Shown: positions 1-12,625 of the stretch, piece after piece
How positions within the stretch are numbered: position 1 is the stretch's first letter
How the letters are laid out: every line of letters starts with the position of its first letter
Source: Saccopteryx bilineata
Lineage: Eukaryota; Chordata; Mammalia; Chiroptera; Emballonuridae
Assembly (NCBI RefSeq): GCF_036850765.1
Contig: NC_089491.1
Coordinates: 131,432,266 to 131,496,265, forward strand
DNA length: 64,000 nt
Reading direction: 5' to 3'
Notes under the pieces: model-generated
The model's input: the letters and a program-made list of their open reading frames with translations, nothing else
The model's database searches: none
What the model was told of the DNA's origin: nothing
Made by a program: the position numbers and the translations under genes

Positions 1-154
1 TTCATACTACTCAAAGGGTTAAGGAAAAAGACATACAAGTTTAGGAATCACAGAGAGTCCCAAACACGACGAACCCAAAGAGCCCATGCCAAGATATTTC
101 AAAATTAAAATGGCAAAGTTTAAAGAGGAAATCTTAAAAGCTGCAAGAGAAATA

Positions 155-839
155 CAAGGGATCTTTGGGTTATGACACAGTTTTGTTCCTACATCACTGA
201 TGTAACCTGAATTTTGGTGTAAGTCAAAACACACCCTAGCCTAAGTCATTTACCTATCTAACACAATTGAAAAGTCCTAATCTAGAACATAAAAACACAA
301 CTAAGCCACAGAAAAAGGAAAAGGACATAAATACACTGTACTGTAGTAACAAAAATAAATGACAAAAAATGAGTTAAAAAAATTTCTTACCTTTATTCCT
401 GTGGCTGGCTTAAACACTGGAAGGGGCATTGCAAGGTGGGAGAGAGTGACCTTTTGAAAGGAGGAAGCTGGAGAGGCAGGAGAACCTGCAGAAGGTGCTG
501 GAGATACTGGGTCAGGTGAATCAGGATTGCCCAAGGAACATGCAGGAGATGCTGGAGATGATTCCACCTGTACTACAGGTATTTCATCTCAAGAAGCAGC
601 TGATGTAGAGAGTACAGGATCTGTTGTAGGTCTCTTTACATTCTTAAAGAATTCTTCCAGGCTAGTCTGGAAGGATGATGACTTCTTCTCTACCAAAACC
701 TGCCTATAGCATTGCAAGGCATCCACAACAGTCAAAACACTCATGTCTTAATTTTTTAAAGTTTTTATGGGAGTGAGCGTAGTAAACTTGAAACGTCATA
801 TGTTTCAAGTTGAGACTGTTATAACCCAAGAACCCCCTA
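155..839 (-). mobile_element. Tigger/pogo-type DNA transposon remnant inserted in L1 ORF1
   Basis: The L1 ORF1 similarity stops at about 154 and resumes at about 842. The intervening block starts with GGGATCTTTGGGTTATGAC and ends with the near-inverse GTTATAACCCAAGAACCCCC, which are terminal inverted repeats, flanked by TA at 153-154 and 840-841. TA target sites and this TIR style fit the Tc1/mariner-pogo (Tigger) group. On the minus strand 301-567 is an open Ser/Pro/Ala-rich stretch that could be the tail of the transposase. The assignment to Tigger rather than another TA-inserting family is inference. Confidence 0.6.
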
Positions 840-3800
840 TACAGTTAGTTAGCTACAAGGGAGCTCCATAAGACTGTCAGCTGATTTTTAACAAAAATAT
901 TTCAGGCCAAAAGGGATTGACATAAAATATTCAAAGTGATAAAGAGTTAGAATCTACAACCAAGACTACATTACCCAGCAAAACTATCATTTAAAATTGA
1001 AGAATAAAGAGCTTCTCAGACAAAAATAAAGGCTAAAGAAATTTGTTACCACCAAACCAGTATTATAAGAAATGTTAAATGGACTGCTTGAAGAAGAAGA
1101 AAAAAAAGGAGGAGGAGAAAGAGGAAAAAGAGGCAGAGAAGGGAGAGGAGAAGAAGATGATGACAGAGGAACACAGTTAAAAAAATAAAAAAGCAATTAA
1201 TATATGCCTATTAATAATCACTTTAATAGTAACTGGATCAAATGCTTCAGTCAAAAGACATATGGTGGCCGAATGAATAAGAAAGCAAGACCCATATATA
1301 TGCTATATACAAGATACCCATCTCAGAAAGAAAAATACACACAGACTAAAAGGAAAAGAGTGAAAAAAAGATATTTCATGTGAATGAAAATGAATACTTA
1401 TATCTGAGAAAATAGACTTTAAAACAAGGTATACTAAAGTGATAAAAAAGGACACTATGTAATGATAAAAAGAGTAATCTAACAAAAAGATATAACCTTT
1501 ATAAACATGTATGCACCCAACATAAGAGCACCTAAATATATAAAACAAATCTTGATGGACATAAAGGGAAAGACTGACAGTAATACAGTCATAGTAAGGA
1601 ATTATAAGACCCCTTTGACATCAATGGATCGCTGTTTCACACAGAAAATCAATGAGGCAACAGTGACCTTAAATGACACACTAAATCAGGTAAATTTAGT
1701 TGATATCGTCAAACCATTTCACCCCCAAACAGCAGAATATACATTCTTTTCAAGTACACATGCAACATTTTCTAGAGTAGACCACATGTTAGGACACAAA
1801 ACTCTTCTCAATAAATTTAGGAAAATTAAAACCATATTAAGCATCTTCTATGACCATAATGGTATGAAACTTGAAATCATTGCAAGAAAAAAAACAACTG
1901 AAAAACTCACAAAGACGTGGAAACTAAATTACATGTTTCTACCAATAAATGAATTAACTATGAAATTAAGGAAGAAATAAAAATAAAGTGAAAAAAACAC
2001 AAAATCTCTATGAAACCAAGAGCTGCTTCTTTGAAAAGATAGACAAGATTGACAAACCTTTAACCAGACTCATCAAGGAAAAAAGAGAGAGGGCCAAATA
2101 AATAAAATCAGAAATGAAAGAGAAGTAATAACAGACATCAAAGAAATACAAAGGACTCTAAGAAAATATTATGGACAACTATATGCCAATAAATTAGACA
2201 ACTTGGATGAAATGCATACATTCCTAGAAACACAATCTTCCAAAATTGAATCAGAAAGAATCAGAGAATATGAATAGACAGATCACAGTCAGTGAAATTA
2301 AAGCAGTAATAGTAAAAACAAAACAAAAACAAAAATACTCCCAAGAAACAAAAGTCCTGGACCGATGACTTCACAGTTGAAAGTCAAACTTTCAAAAAAA
2401 AATTAACACTTATCCTTCTCAAACTATTCCAAATATTCAAGAGGAATGAAGACCTCCAGGCTCATTTTATAAGGCCAGCATTATCTTAATTTCAAAACCA
2501 GAAAAAGACATTACAGAGAAAGAAAATTATAGGCCGATATCCCCGAGGAACATAAATGTTAAATTCCTCAACAAAATGTTAGCAAACCAGATCCAGCAAT
2601 ACAATAAAAAGGTAATACACCACGATCGAGTGGGATTTATTCCAGGGTTGCAAGCTTGGTACACAGTATCTGCAAATTAGTAAACCTGATACACCACATA
2701 AACAAAACGAAGGATAAAAACCACATAATCACATCAATAGATGCAGAAAAAGTATTTGATAAAATCCAGCACAAATCTATTAATATTTAAGATAAAAATC
2801 TCTCAGAACAGTGGGAATAAAGGGAATATACCTCAACATAATAAAAGTTGTATATGACAAACCCACAGCCAACGTCATACTCGTTGGGCAAAAACTACAA
2901 GTGATTCCCTTAAGATTGGGTTCAAGATAGGGATGTCTGCTTCACCAGTCTTATTCAAAATAGTACTAGAAGTACTAGCCACAATGATTAGATGAGAAGA
3001 AATAAAAGGCATTCAAATTGAAAAGGAAGAAGTAAAGCTGTCATTATTTGCAGATCACATGATACTCTATATAAAAAACCTTAAAGATGCCACAAAAAGG
3101 CTACTAGAACTGATAAATAAAGTTAGTAAAATAGCAAGATACAAAATAAGTATCCAGAAATCAGTTGCATTTTTATACACCACTAATGTTCTATCATAAA
3201 GGGAAACTAAGAAAACAGTCCCATCCACAAATACTTTAAAAAGAATAAAATATCTATGAATAAATTTAACCAAGGATGTAAAATACTTCTACACAGAAAA
3301 TTATAAGAATGAGAAGAAAGAAAATGAAGAAGATACAAATAAATGGAAGCATACAGGGTGTTTATGGATAGGAAAAATTAACATCATTAAAATGTCCATA
3401 CTACCCAAAACAATCTGTAGATTCAAGACAATTCTTATCAAGATACTAATGGTGTATTTCACAGAAGTAGAACAAATATTCCAAAAGTTTATATGGAACC
3501 ACAAAAGACCCCAAATAGCAACAGCAATCTTGAGAAAGAAAAACCAAGTTGGAGGAATCATACTACCTGAAATCAACCTATATTACAAGGGCATAAGAAT
3601 CAAAGTAGAGTGGTATTAGCATAAAAGCAGATATATATATATAGATCAATGGAACAGATTAGAGAGCCCAGAAATAAATCCATGCCTTTATAGTCAATTA
3701 ACATTTCACAAAAGAGGCAAGAGCATACAGTGTGGTAAAGACAGCCTATTCAATAAATGATGTGGGGAAAACTGTAAAGATATGTGCAACTAACTAACTA

Positions 3801-3892
3801 ACTAACTAACTAAATAAATAAATAAATAAAACTAGATCACCTCCTTACACCATACAAAAGAATAAACTAAGATGGATTAAAGATTTAAATGT

Positions 3893-4248
3893 GGCCCAGT
3901 GGGCTCAGTGGTACAGCATTGAGTTGCCATTTGGAAGTCCTGGGTTTATTTCCCATCAGGGCACACAGGAGAAGAAACCATCTGCTTCTCCACCCCTCCC
4001 TCCTTCTCTCTCTTTTCCCTTCCCACTGTCAGGGCTCGAATGGTTAAAGCCAGTTGGCCCTGGATGCTGAGGATGGCTCCATGGCCTCCCTTAGGCACTA
4101 AAATAGCTTGGTTGCTGAGCAATGGAGCAGTGGCCTTAGATGGGCAGAGCATCACCTGGTAGGGGTCTTGCAGGGTGAATCCTGGTCAGGGTACATGTGG
4201 GAGTCTGTCTGCCTCCCTGCGTCTCACTTAAATTAAAAAAATAAAAAC
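3893..4248 (+). mobile_element. Bat tRNA-derived SINE, type A (long)
   Basis: A tRNA-like head with a degenerate A box and B box is followed by the CT-rich linker, the GC-richer body and an A-rich tail. It is flanked by perfect 11-bp target duplications GATTTAAATGT at 3882-3892 and 4249-4259, and splits the L1 ORF2 sequence exactly there. Confidence 0.9.
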
Positions 4249-5584
4249 GATTTAAATGTAAGACTGAAACCATAAAAATCCTAGAAGAAAACATAGGTGT
4301 AAAATCTCACAGTTTTTGTAACAACATTTTTTTTGATATATTGCCTTGGGCAAGGGAAACAAATAATAAGCAGGACTACATCAAACTAAAAATTATTGCA
4401 CAGCAATGGAAACATTAATGAAATAAAAAGACAACCTACTGAATGGGAGAACACATCCAGAAATACAGCTGAAAAAGGCTTAATATCCAAAATTTATAAG
4501 AGACTTATAAAACTAAATATCAATAAAAGAAACTATCAAATTAAAAAATGAGCCAAATACCTGAATAGACATTTCTCCAAAGATAATATAGAGATGACCA
4601 ATAGACATGTGAAAAGATGTGCCATGTCACTAATCATCAGAGAAATGCTAATGATTTAATGATAAAACCACAATGAGATATAACCTCACATCTACCAGAA
4701 TGTCCGTCAATAAATACCAATCAAGTGTTGGCCAGGATGTGAAGAAAATAGAACACTCGTGCACTGTTTGTGGAAATGCAGACTGGTGCAGCCACTGTGG
4801 AAAGCAGTGTGGAGGTTACTCAAAAAATTAGAAATGGGACTACCTTATGATCCAGAGATTCTACTTCTGGGAAGATATTCAAATAAACTGGAAACACTAA
4901 TTTGAAAGAACATATGCACCTTTATGTTCATTGCACCAGTATTTAAAATAGCCAAGATTTGGAAGCAGCCCAAATGACCATTAGTAGATGAGTGGATAAA
5001 AATGCTGTGGTACATTTATAGAATGGAGTACAACTCAGCTGTAAAAAAGAAAGAAATCTTACTTTTGTAACAATATAGATGGACCTGGAGAGTATTATGC
5101 TAACTGAAGAGAAAGATAAGTCAGTCAGAGAAAGATAAGTACCATATGATTTCAGTTATATGTGGAATCTAATGAAGAAAGTAAACTAACAAAATAGAAA
5201 CAGACTCATAGATATGGAGAACAGACTGGCAGCTGTCAGAAGGGGTGGGGTTTGGGGAGCTGGTTGGAAAAGGTGAAGATATTAAGCAAAGGAAAAAACT
5301 CATAAACACAGTATGGTGATTACATTATGAAGAGAGAAAAGGGGGTCGGGGGAAGTAGAACAGGGTAAAGGGGGGATAAATGGTGAGGGAGGAGGCTTGA
5401 CTTAGGGTAGGAACACACATTACAATATGCAGACAGTGCATTATAAAATTGTACATCTGCAACCTATATAATTTTATTAATCAATGCCACCACAACATAT
5501 TAAATTAAAAAACACAACTGGAATATCACTATCACATATAAAAATTGATAATAACTTATTAATATCACCAAAATTGAACATCTT

Positions 5585-5872
5585 TGTCCCTGGCCAGTTT
5601 GCTTAGTGGATAGAGCATTGGTCCAGCATGCAGATATCCCAGGTTTGATCCCTGGTCAGGGCACACATGAAAAGTGACCGTTTGCTTCTCTTCTCCTCTT
5701 TCTCCTCATTTCCTTCTCGCAGCCAGTGGCTCGGTTGGTCCGAGCATCCGCCTTAGGCTCTGAGGAAAGCTCCGTAAAGCATTGGCCCTGGATGGGGGTT
5801 GCCAAGTGGATCCCGGTAGGGGTGCATGTGGGAGTCTGTCTCTTTACCTCCTCTCCTGTTACTTAAAAAAAA
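5585..5872 (+). mobile_element. Bat SINE, type A, diverged
   Basis: Begins with a CCTGGCCAG-like head, has a B-box-like GGTTTGATCCC and the 'GGGAGTCTGTCTC' tail block. Target duplications GAACATCTT lie at 5576-5584 and 5873-5881. Confidence 0.85.
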
Positions 5873-6018
5873 GAACATCTTACAAATGCCTTTTCATAGT
5901 TGATTTGTTGTAATCAGAACCTAAAAAATGATAAATATATTTTTTAGATCTATAACAAGAGCCACACTCTTGGGCTGTCTCTCTCTCTTTCTTTTTTATC
6001 TCAATCTTAACATTTATC

Positions 6019-6297
6019 CAGAGGCAGATTTAATGGTGGAGGGCACACTGGGTGCACACCCTGGGCCCTGACTTCTGAAGGGCCCAGCCAAATCCCAACT
6101 TTACACTTTTTTCTAATGACACCAAGTTTGGTTTTATATATGCAATTTTTAACATTAATAGTACAAAATATTTCTTATTTATTTAAAAATATGGTTAACA
6201 TGTATTTTTATTTTCCCTGTCTCTCTCTCTCTTTTTTTTAAGGGCCCTAATATTTTTTTCTGTACCTGGGGCTTCAACCAACCCTAATCCTCCTCTG
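6019..6297. mobile_element. Non-autonomous hAT-like element (279 bp MITE)
   Basis: The block starts CAGAGGCAGATTTAAT and its other end, read in reverse complement, starts CAGAGGAGGATTAGGG, giving imperfect terminal inverted repeats with the CAGAGG start common in hAT elements. An 8-bp target duplication, CATTTATC at 6011-6018 and CATTTATT at 6298-6305, matches the hAT insertion habit. No transposase frame is present. Confidence 0.65.
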
Positions 6298-6305
6298 CAT
6301 TTATT

Positions 6306-7879
6306 TGTTGAAGAAACCAGATCATTTGTCCCATAGAATTTTTCACCTTAGCATTTTGCTATGGTAACCCCACGGTGACATTTAACATGTATTTCATCCT
6401 CAGAATTTCCTATAAAAGGTAATTAGAAGTAGAGGCATGATCAGATTCAGTTTCAATTTTTTTTGGCAAGAGTACTTCACAGTGGTTCTGTGAACTTGAA
6501 CTGCCTATCACCTTCTTCAGAAAGCACGTAATTGTTTCTCTTTTCTTGATGTTAAAATAGATCAGTGGTTTCAAGTGTTGCCGGCTAGATAAAATCATTA
6601 TAATCAGGGAAGTTGCAAGCCATGATTTATGCTCTAAAGATCACTTTGGCTATTATTTTGCAAAAGGATTGTGGGCAGAGATGGTAATGAAAATATTTAA
6701 CTGAATGCAGTGGGTTTTGACCAATCACAGTAGACTGCAGACATGTTCACTGACTCTTCAGCACTCACTGTAGGACTGGAAACTTGGGAGGAAATTACAA
6801 GGCACTTGCAGAGGCGCATGTAAGAGATGGGTACATCTTGGACCAGGGTGGAGGTAGTGGAGATGAGGATAAGGGTGGATTCAGGGAGCTTTGGAAAGAT
6901 CTAGGGTGCCCAATGTGTGGGTTGTCCACACTGGACTGGTCATTTCCACCTGGCTACCATGTACTTAGCATAACTCTGATTTCATCCCCGCCCAAGTTAT
7001 TACTGGGTTCTCCTGTCACGGCCCTGGAACAAAGCCTGGTTCTGGAAACAAAGTTGTTAGTTCTCATAGTCTCTTTGAAATATCAACTGAGCAGGAAAAC
7101 AGGAGAATTGGTGTACTATTGAGGGAGAGAAAAAGAATCTATTGGATTTCTTTTCAGAGAAAAACATCCAATAAAGCCAAACATATTATGTGTTTTTTGA
7201 TATTAAAAGAAAATTAATAAGTATATAGAAATTAATTATCATGCTTGCTATTTGCATTATGAAAATGAATATCATAAGTGTACAATTCACTTCTGATATC
7301 TCTCGGGTCACTGCTTCCTGCTTAGCTCATCTCCTAATGAAAAAATGGTGTGTGTCACCACAGTAACTTGCCTTTAACCGCAAGTGAAGAACTAAGTTGT
7401 GTTTCCTAGACAAAAAATGTAAGAGCCAACATTATTCATTTTTTTTCTCTCCAATGTGTAACATCTTGGGAGTAACCAATGACACTTTACTACTGAGAAA
7501 GAAAACTTTTTATGGTAGTAACAACCACAGGTTTGGTTGATTACTCACATTACTACATTAGTAACAACTTTTGTTCTATACTCTGCATAAGGAAAAAAGT
7601 GCTGAATGCAAAACCACAACCTCAGCTGTCGGTGGAAATGATAGTTAATAGCATCTCGCTGCTACATCAGAGGGCCAATTCTTGGTAGAGAGGATGATTT
7701 TGAATGCGGTTTCCAAATTAATGGATAAAAGTGAGTTGTGGCAAAAATTAAGTAATCCAATTACTTATCACAGTTTAAATGTAGACTGATTTTTTTAACA
7801 AATTATATAAAACATATATATATATAATAATAATAATAATTTCAGTTAGCTAGATAGATTAAACAACTCAAAAAAGCCC
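6306..7879. other. Intergenic DNA, nothing assigned
   Basis: No gene or clear repeat is recognised. A chance open frame of 112 codons (6784-7122) has no recognisable motif. An (AT)n/(AAT)n microsatellite lies at about 7814-7843. Confidence 0.5.
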
Positions 7880-8005
7880 TTAGAGACTTGACTTTGGGTG
7901 GTGAACACACAGTACAATATTCAGGTGATGTATTATAGAATTGTATACCTGAAACCTATATAATTTTATTAATTAATGTCACCCCAACATGTTCAATGAA
8001 AAAAG
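7880..8005 (+). mobile_element. 5'-truncated LINE-1 3' end
   Basis: Matches the 3' terminal part of the old L1 ending at 5512 (shared 'ACCTATATAATTTTATTAAT' segment), then an A-rich stretch. Only about 125 bp remain. Confidence 0.75.
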
Positions 8006-8634
8006 CAATAGTGTGAAATCAATTTGTGCTTTTTGCAAGTTATTTCAAAAGCTGCTCTAAGTTATGGTGAGAAAATTTTGGGCCTCAAAGTATCAAGTTA
8101 GAAATCTAAAAGCCTGTATTAGTGACTTAAGGTAATCAAAGTAGCTAAAACAAGTCTTAAGATACAATAGCATTTAGATGAGATCCTTCAAGAAAATCTA
8201 AATTTATCAAATAATTTATCATATTTTACAACCAAACATCATTGAAACAAAATATGTTTAATAATAACAGATTTTCTGTAACTATTTTTATACTAGTAAA
8301 TATAATTTCTAAAATTTTAGGATAATTTTTTCTCTCTCAAGCATCACTGAAATAAAAGGCATATAATTCACTTGGATTTTAAATTTATTAACAGGTTTTT
8401 AAAGAACATTCTCTGAGAGGGCTATAATGGTAAGTCCTAATATTTATTACTTTTAAAATGTCATGTAAGAAGACACTTTACTTCAGAGCTCATAGGCAGT
8501 AACTAGTATAATACCAAATGTACAAGAAAAATCAATTACTACTATTGTAATGCGGACTTATTAATACCACCATTGAAGCAGCTACTAGTAATAATGTTGC
8601 CAATGAAAATTTTAGGTAGATTATAATAAACATT
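8006..8634. other. AT-rich intergenic DNA, nothing assigned
   Basis: No gene, RNA or repeat family recognised. Confidence 0.5.
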
Positions 8635-8954
8635 TTTTTTTTGTATTTTTCTGAAGTTGGAAATGGGGAGACAGTCAGACAGACTCCTGCATGCACCCGA
8701 CCGGGATCCACCCAGCATGCCCACCAGGAGGCTATGCTCTGCCCATCTGGGATGATGCTCTGTTGCAACCAGAGCCATTCTTTTGCTCCAATGGAGACTT
8801 GGCTGCGGGAGGTAAAGAGAGAGACAGAGAGGAAGGAGAGGAGGAGGGGTGGAGAAGCAGATGGGTGCTTCTCCTGTGTGCCCTGACAAGGAATCAAACC
8901 CAGGACTCTTGCACACCAGGCCCACGCTCTACCACTGAGCCAAATGGCCAGGGC
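8635..8954 (-). mobile_element. Bat SINE, type A
   Basis: Reads on the minus strand from the tRNA-like head at 8954 to an A tail at about 8640. An AACATTTTTTTT duplication flanks it on both sides. Overlapping open frames here in several reading frames come from the SINE body and are not genes. Confidence 0.9.
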
Positions 8955-10809
8955 AACATTTTTTTTAAATGAAGTTTTACCTATTTCCCATTAGTGAATC
9001 TCCCAAACAATAAATCAATTCTCCTTTAAGTAGTTTATCATTTTCTTTTGGGGTAATTATTTTTGAGGAGAACATTCCAAGACATTGCATAGGTCTCTAC
9101 ATACAGTGGCTTCATGCTACTTCTCTGAACTCCTGTCTCCTCCTCACTGAACTGAAGACATTTGATTGAGAGACTCCTAGTTTGTCTCATAGCTCTAATA
9201 TCTCCCATTGGCTCCAGGAACACTGGCCTGTTAGCATGTCATGGTCACTCCTTTTTTCTTGTGTGTCTGTCCTCATGTAGTAGTTTCTTCTCTTTCTTAG
9301 TAGACCTTCAACCTATGGCTCCATTTCTATGTATTAATGCACATGTGACACCCTTTCCCCCAGATGATCCAGAAAGAGCCTGGAGCTCTTGTCCCTCTGG
9401 GAAATAAGACCAGTATTTCATCAACTTCCACATTTCCATTAGCCGAAATAAAGAGGTGATCCATATCTCTGTGCTCTTTGCAGGATCCTCAACATCCAGA
9501 GCCTTCCCACCACTCTGGACTTTGACACCTGCAGGGATTACCCCATGCTACATTTTATCCCTGTTTAAGACAAATGTCAGAAGGAGCCCAGACTCCCAGG
9601 TCACCTCTTGTCCTCAGGCTTTCATCTTCATAGCAGCTCTGTACTTCCTTTTCTTTGACCCCATCTCCAACATTTGACCCCCTTTGTGTCACCTGAGCTC
9701 ACTATCAGTCACCAACAAAATCTATTATATCTGTAACACTTTTCCTGACCCTCACCTTCTTGCTATAACTGACCTAACTCTCCTCTGGTGACCTGGTTTC
9801 CTTGCAGCTCTCTCTAGATGTGGCTGTTTTTTTTCTTCCCCTTATACCTCCAGCTTTGGAGGTAGAGAGTTTAAGTGCCCTTTTGTATTTCATCATAAAC
9901 ATCCACACCATTCTTCCTCTCTTCTTCCTAAAACCCAGTAGTTTCTTCTGGTTTAAATATATCATCAAACTATGTCATCTACTAGTGCTCTGGTGGTCAC
10001 CATAACCTTTAGTCACTTGTCTTCATTCTAGAGAGATTTTTACTAGAGGTTCACTGAGTGAGCTTCTAACTCTGAGGTTCAGTTTTAGGATTTCTACTTG
10101 CCCACACATTTAAGCCACATTCACTAATATCAGTTCAGTCATCAAAATAATAATTATTTTGCTCTTCCATTTGTTCTATCTTTTGTCATATTTTTCAACT
10201 GGCACAGAACCAGAGGGAAGAAAAGAGAGATGTTATTTATTGGGTGGTGTATTGAACTCACAACAACAAATTCAACATTTCCTTCTTACAAGTTCTTCAA
10301 ACGTCTCCTTACCAAATCCTTGGAGGCTTATAAATCCGAAAAAGTAGTTAGTTGCACAGTGAAATGGTCCTTGATGGTCATTTCCTCTGCTGCCACTTGG
10401 TGTCATTGCTGCAGACCCGACACTGTCAAGGGTGAGGCTGTCACAGATCCTCGCCCGGGACACTCACACTGAATGAAACACTCCAAGGCAGCTTTTAGTC
10501 TCCCTGTCATGATCTGCCCAAGGTGCCCAAACTCTGGCTCCCAACCGTGATGCCCTTAATGCTTATTCAGTTCTTTCAGTCTCCACGCCAGGCCACCTCT
10601 CAAGGGCCTCCTGGCCCCAAAGGCACTTCCTCAGAACTGGTTCTAGACTCCGTCCCCTCATGCACTCAATGACTCCCCTTTGCTCTGAGATTCACTGCAG
10701 GGGTATGGCAGCTTTCCCTTTAAAGTGATCAAAATCTAAAGCGCCTGTTATTGTCTTCATTATTTTATTTCTGAGTAATGACAACATTTGCCCTATTTTG
10801 ACTGTGATC
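8955..10809. other. Intergenic DNA, largely unassigned
   Basis: No exon recognised. 9000-10150 is pyrimidine-rich and could be an old dispersed repeat, but I cannot name it. 10270-10700 is less AT-rich and carries several CpGs; it sits about 21 kb upstream of the IFNG start site. Confidence 0.4.
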
Positions 10810-10910
10810 CCTGCAAATTGGAAATAAAAACAACATCTACTTCATAGAATATTCAGAAGATTAAATGAGTTAAGACATGCAACTAGTATATAGTAAGCAT
10901 TTGTTAAATA
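10810..10910 (+). repeat. MIR SINE fragment
   Basis: Contains the MIR-like core 'ACTTCATAGAAT..GATTAAATGAGTTAA' and the '..TAGTAAGCATTTGTTAAATAA' 3' end. Confidence 0.7.
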
Positions 10911-11021
10911 ATTTGACAATCTTTGTCATTATAATTTCATGTTAGAGGAGAAGAGATGACTCCACTACTTTATAAAATGTAACTGGTGGGGAAACTGGCT
11001 ACAGGATTATGAAAGGTAGCG

Positions 11022-11472
11022 GTACTGGGTTGAATAATGTCCCTCCAAAATTTATATCCACCTGAAACCAGTAAATGTAACCTTATTGAAAATGTGGTCA
11101 TTGCAGATAAAATCAAGTTAGGATGAGGTCATACTGGATGAATGTGCCTCAATCCAATGACTATTGTCCCCATAAGAATAGCAAAATTTCAACACAGATG
11201 CACACAGAAGAGAGTCAGCCATAGGAAGAGGAAGGCAGAGACTTGAGTTATGTTGCTACAAACCCAGGAACACCAAGGATGGATAACAACAACCAAAAAC
11301 TAGAAGAGGCAATGAAGGATTCTACCCGAGAGCCTTTAGAGAGAGCACGGCCCTGCTGACCCTGGATTTGGGGCACCTAGCTTCCAGAATGGTGAAGGAA
11401 TACATTTTTATTGCTTAAAGCTACCTAGTTCATAATGGTTTGTTATGGCAGCCATAAGGAAATAATACACTG
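11022..11472 (+). repeat. MLT1-type MaLR LTR
   Basis: Reads through the landmarks of this ERVL-MaLR LTR group: a start near 'AATAATGTCCCTCCAAAA', a 'TCCAGAATGGTGAAGGAAT' stretch, then a TTAAAGC block and the terminal 'GGCAGCCATAAGGAAATAAT'. No internal viral genes are present. Confidence 0.7.
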
Positions 11473-11581
11473 GTACACAAAAATAATTAAGAATAAAATA
11501 TTTATTAAATAAACCCTGCCTTATCTTGAAAAACCTCTTAGTGTAGTAAAACAAACACATATATATAAAAAAACTGTAATA

Positions 11582-11703
11582 CAGGGTAGGGCAAAATAGG
11601 TGTATAGTTGTAAGTATGCAAAATACAGTTTATTCTTATATTATTATTTATTATTATATTATTTACCATATGAACAACTATAAACCCCTTTTGCCATATC
11701 CTG
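11582..11703. mobile_element. Mariner-type MITE, 122 bp
   Basis: Terminal inverted repeats of about 30 bp start CAGGGTAGGGCAAAATAGG on the left and CAGGATATGGCAAAAGGGG on the right in reverse complement. TA dinucleotides flank the element at 11580-11581 and 11704-11705. The interior is AT-rich and non-coding. TA duplication and TIR style fit mariner. Confidence 0.8.
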
Positions 11704-11762
11704 TATAATATGAAAAAGAAAATGATGAAGATATGCATAATATATTAAGAAAGTACACAGGA

Positions 11763-12300
11763 AGAGAATTGTATTCAATCTAGTTGAGATACTGAAAGCT
11801 TTCTGGAAAAGGTGATATTCAAGCCGAGTCTTAAAATATTGGAGTTATCAGGTGACAGAGGGTTAGCATGAAGTGGGATCTGAAATCAATTTGGTGATTC
11901 TGAAACTTAAAGTGTGAGTCAAAGAATGCTGAGATGATTGGACAGGTGGGCAGATGTCCAGGGATGGTCTCTTGCGCCACATTAAATAACCTGTAATAAT
12001 ATATAGTTCTGATTTGAGGAAAGGAATGCCATAATCGTATTTACCTTTGGGAAAATAATCTTTGTTTGAACAATGGAGTTGAGAGGACTACCAGCAGAGA
12101 CCAGAAGCTCATCAAGCAGTTGTTAGAATTTAGGAAAGATAACAAGGCTGTTTCCAAAGAATGGGCAGGATACTAAAAATATTAGATTAAGTGATAAAAT
12201 TGGCAGACCTAAGAGACTGATTATATATAAGAAGCTTCTAAGAAGAGATGATGACACCACTGGGGAAAGAGAACACAAGAAGGAGCCTTAAGGTGGATAG
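11763..12300 (-). repeat. LINE-2 fragment, antisense (probable)
   Basis: The order of G/A-rich blocks (gain of 'AAAAGGTGATATTCAAG', then 'AGGAATGCCATAATC' and 'ACCAGAAGCTCATCAAGCAG') follows the antisense strand of the L2 3' half. Old and diverged; a search is needed to place its ends. A related fragment may continue at 13400-13930. Confidence 0.5.
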
Positions 12301-12625
12301 ACTCCTTTTGAAGTGAATTTATTTGGGTGTATATTCCCTGCTCACACTGTCTCCTTTGAGATCCACCTGGCAGCCATGTTTATTGGTTTTCTCAGGTGTA
12401 ATAGTCAAGGTCAGGGTTTGATTAGAAAAAAAAGAAGCTGCTTTAGATATTTGATGTATGCAAGGTTTTAGTGAAGGGAATTTGAATTTGATCCAATCAC
12501 TGTTGGAGCTGTGGTCAGGCAATCTGCCACCGACAATGTCAGCCCATAGCATGCAACTGTGTAGTTTCAAGACTGACCCAGAAGCAGATGTCATTTTCAA
12601 GAATGTCTGGGAGGTTTCTATAGTC

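Larger units (their letters stand above)
1..5512 (+). mobile_element. Old LINE-1 copy (ORF1 end, ORF2, 3' end), interrupted twice
   Basis: The window opens inside L1 ORF1 (1-154, continuing at 842-1190), followed by ORF2 endonuclease, reverse transcriptase and C-terminal segments (about 1220-5100) and a G-rich 3' UTR ending in an A-rich tail near 5512. Only short open frames survive, for example 1507-1980, which holds an endonuclease-like block; frameshifts and stops are everywhere, so the copy is dead and old. It is split by a Tigger-type DNA transposon at 155-839 and by a SINE at 3893-4248. An AACT/AATA simple repeat lies inside it at 3788-3830. Its 5' part is outside the window. Confidence 0.85.

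Noticed and set aside
3788..3830. AACT/AATA array and other microsatellites (7814-7843, 18702-18730, 29882-29925, 61655-61672)
   Set aside because: Ordinary simple repeats, mostly tails or ends of L1 and SINE copies; no further meaning seen.
6784..7122. 112-codon open frame
   Set aside because: No recognisable domain, splice context or repeat origin; consistent with chance.
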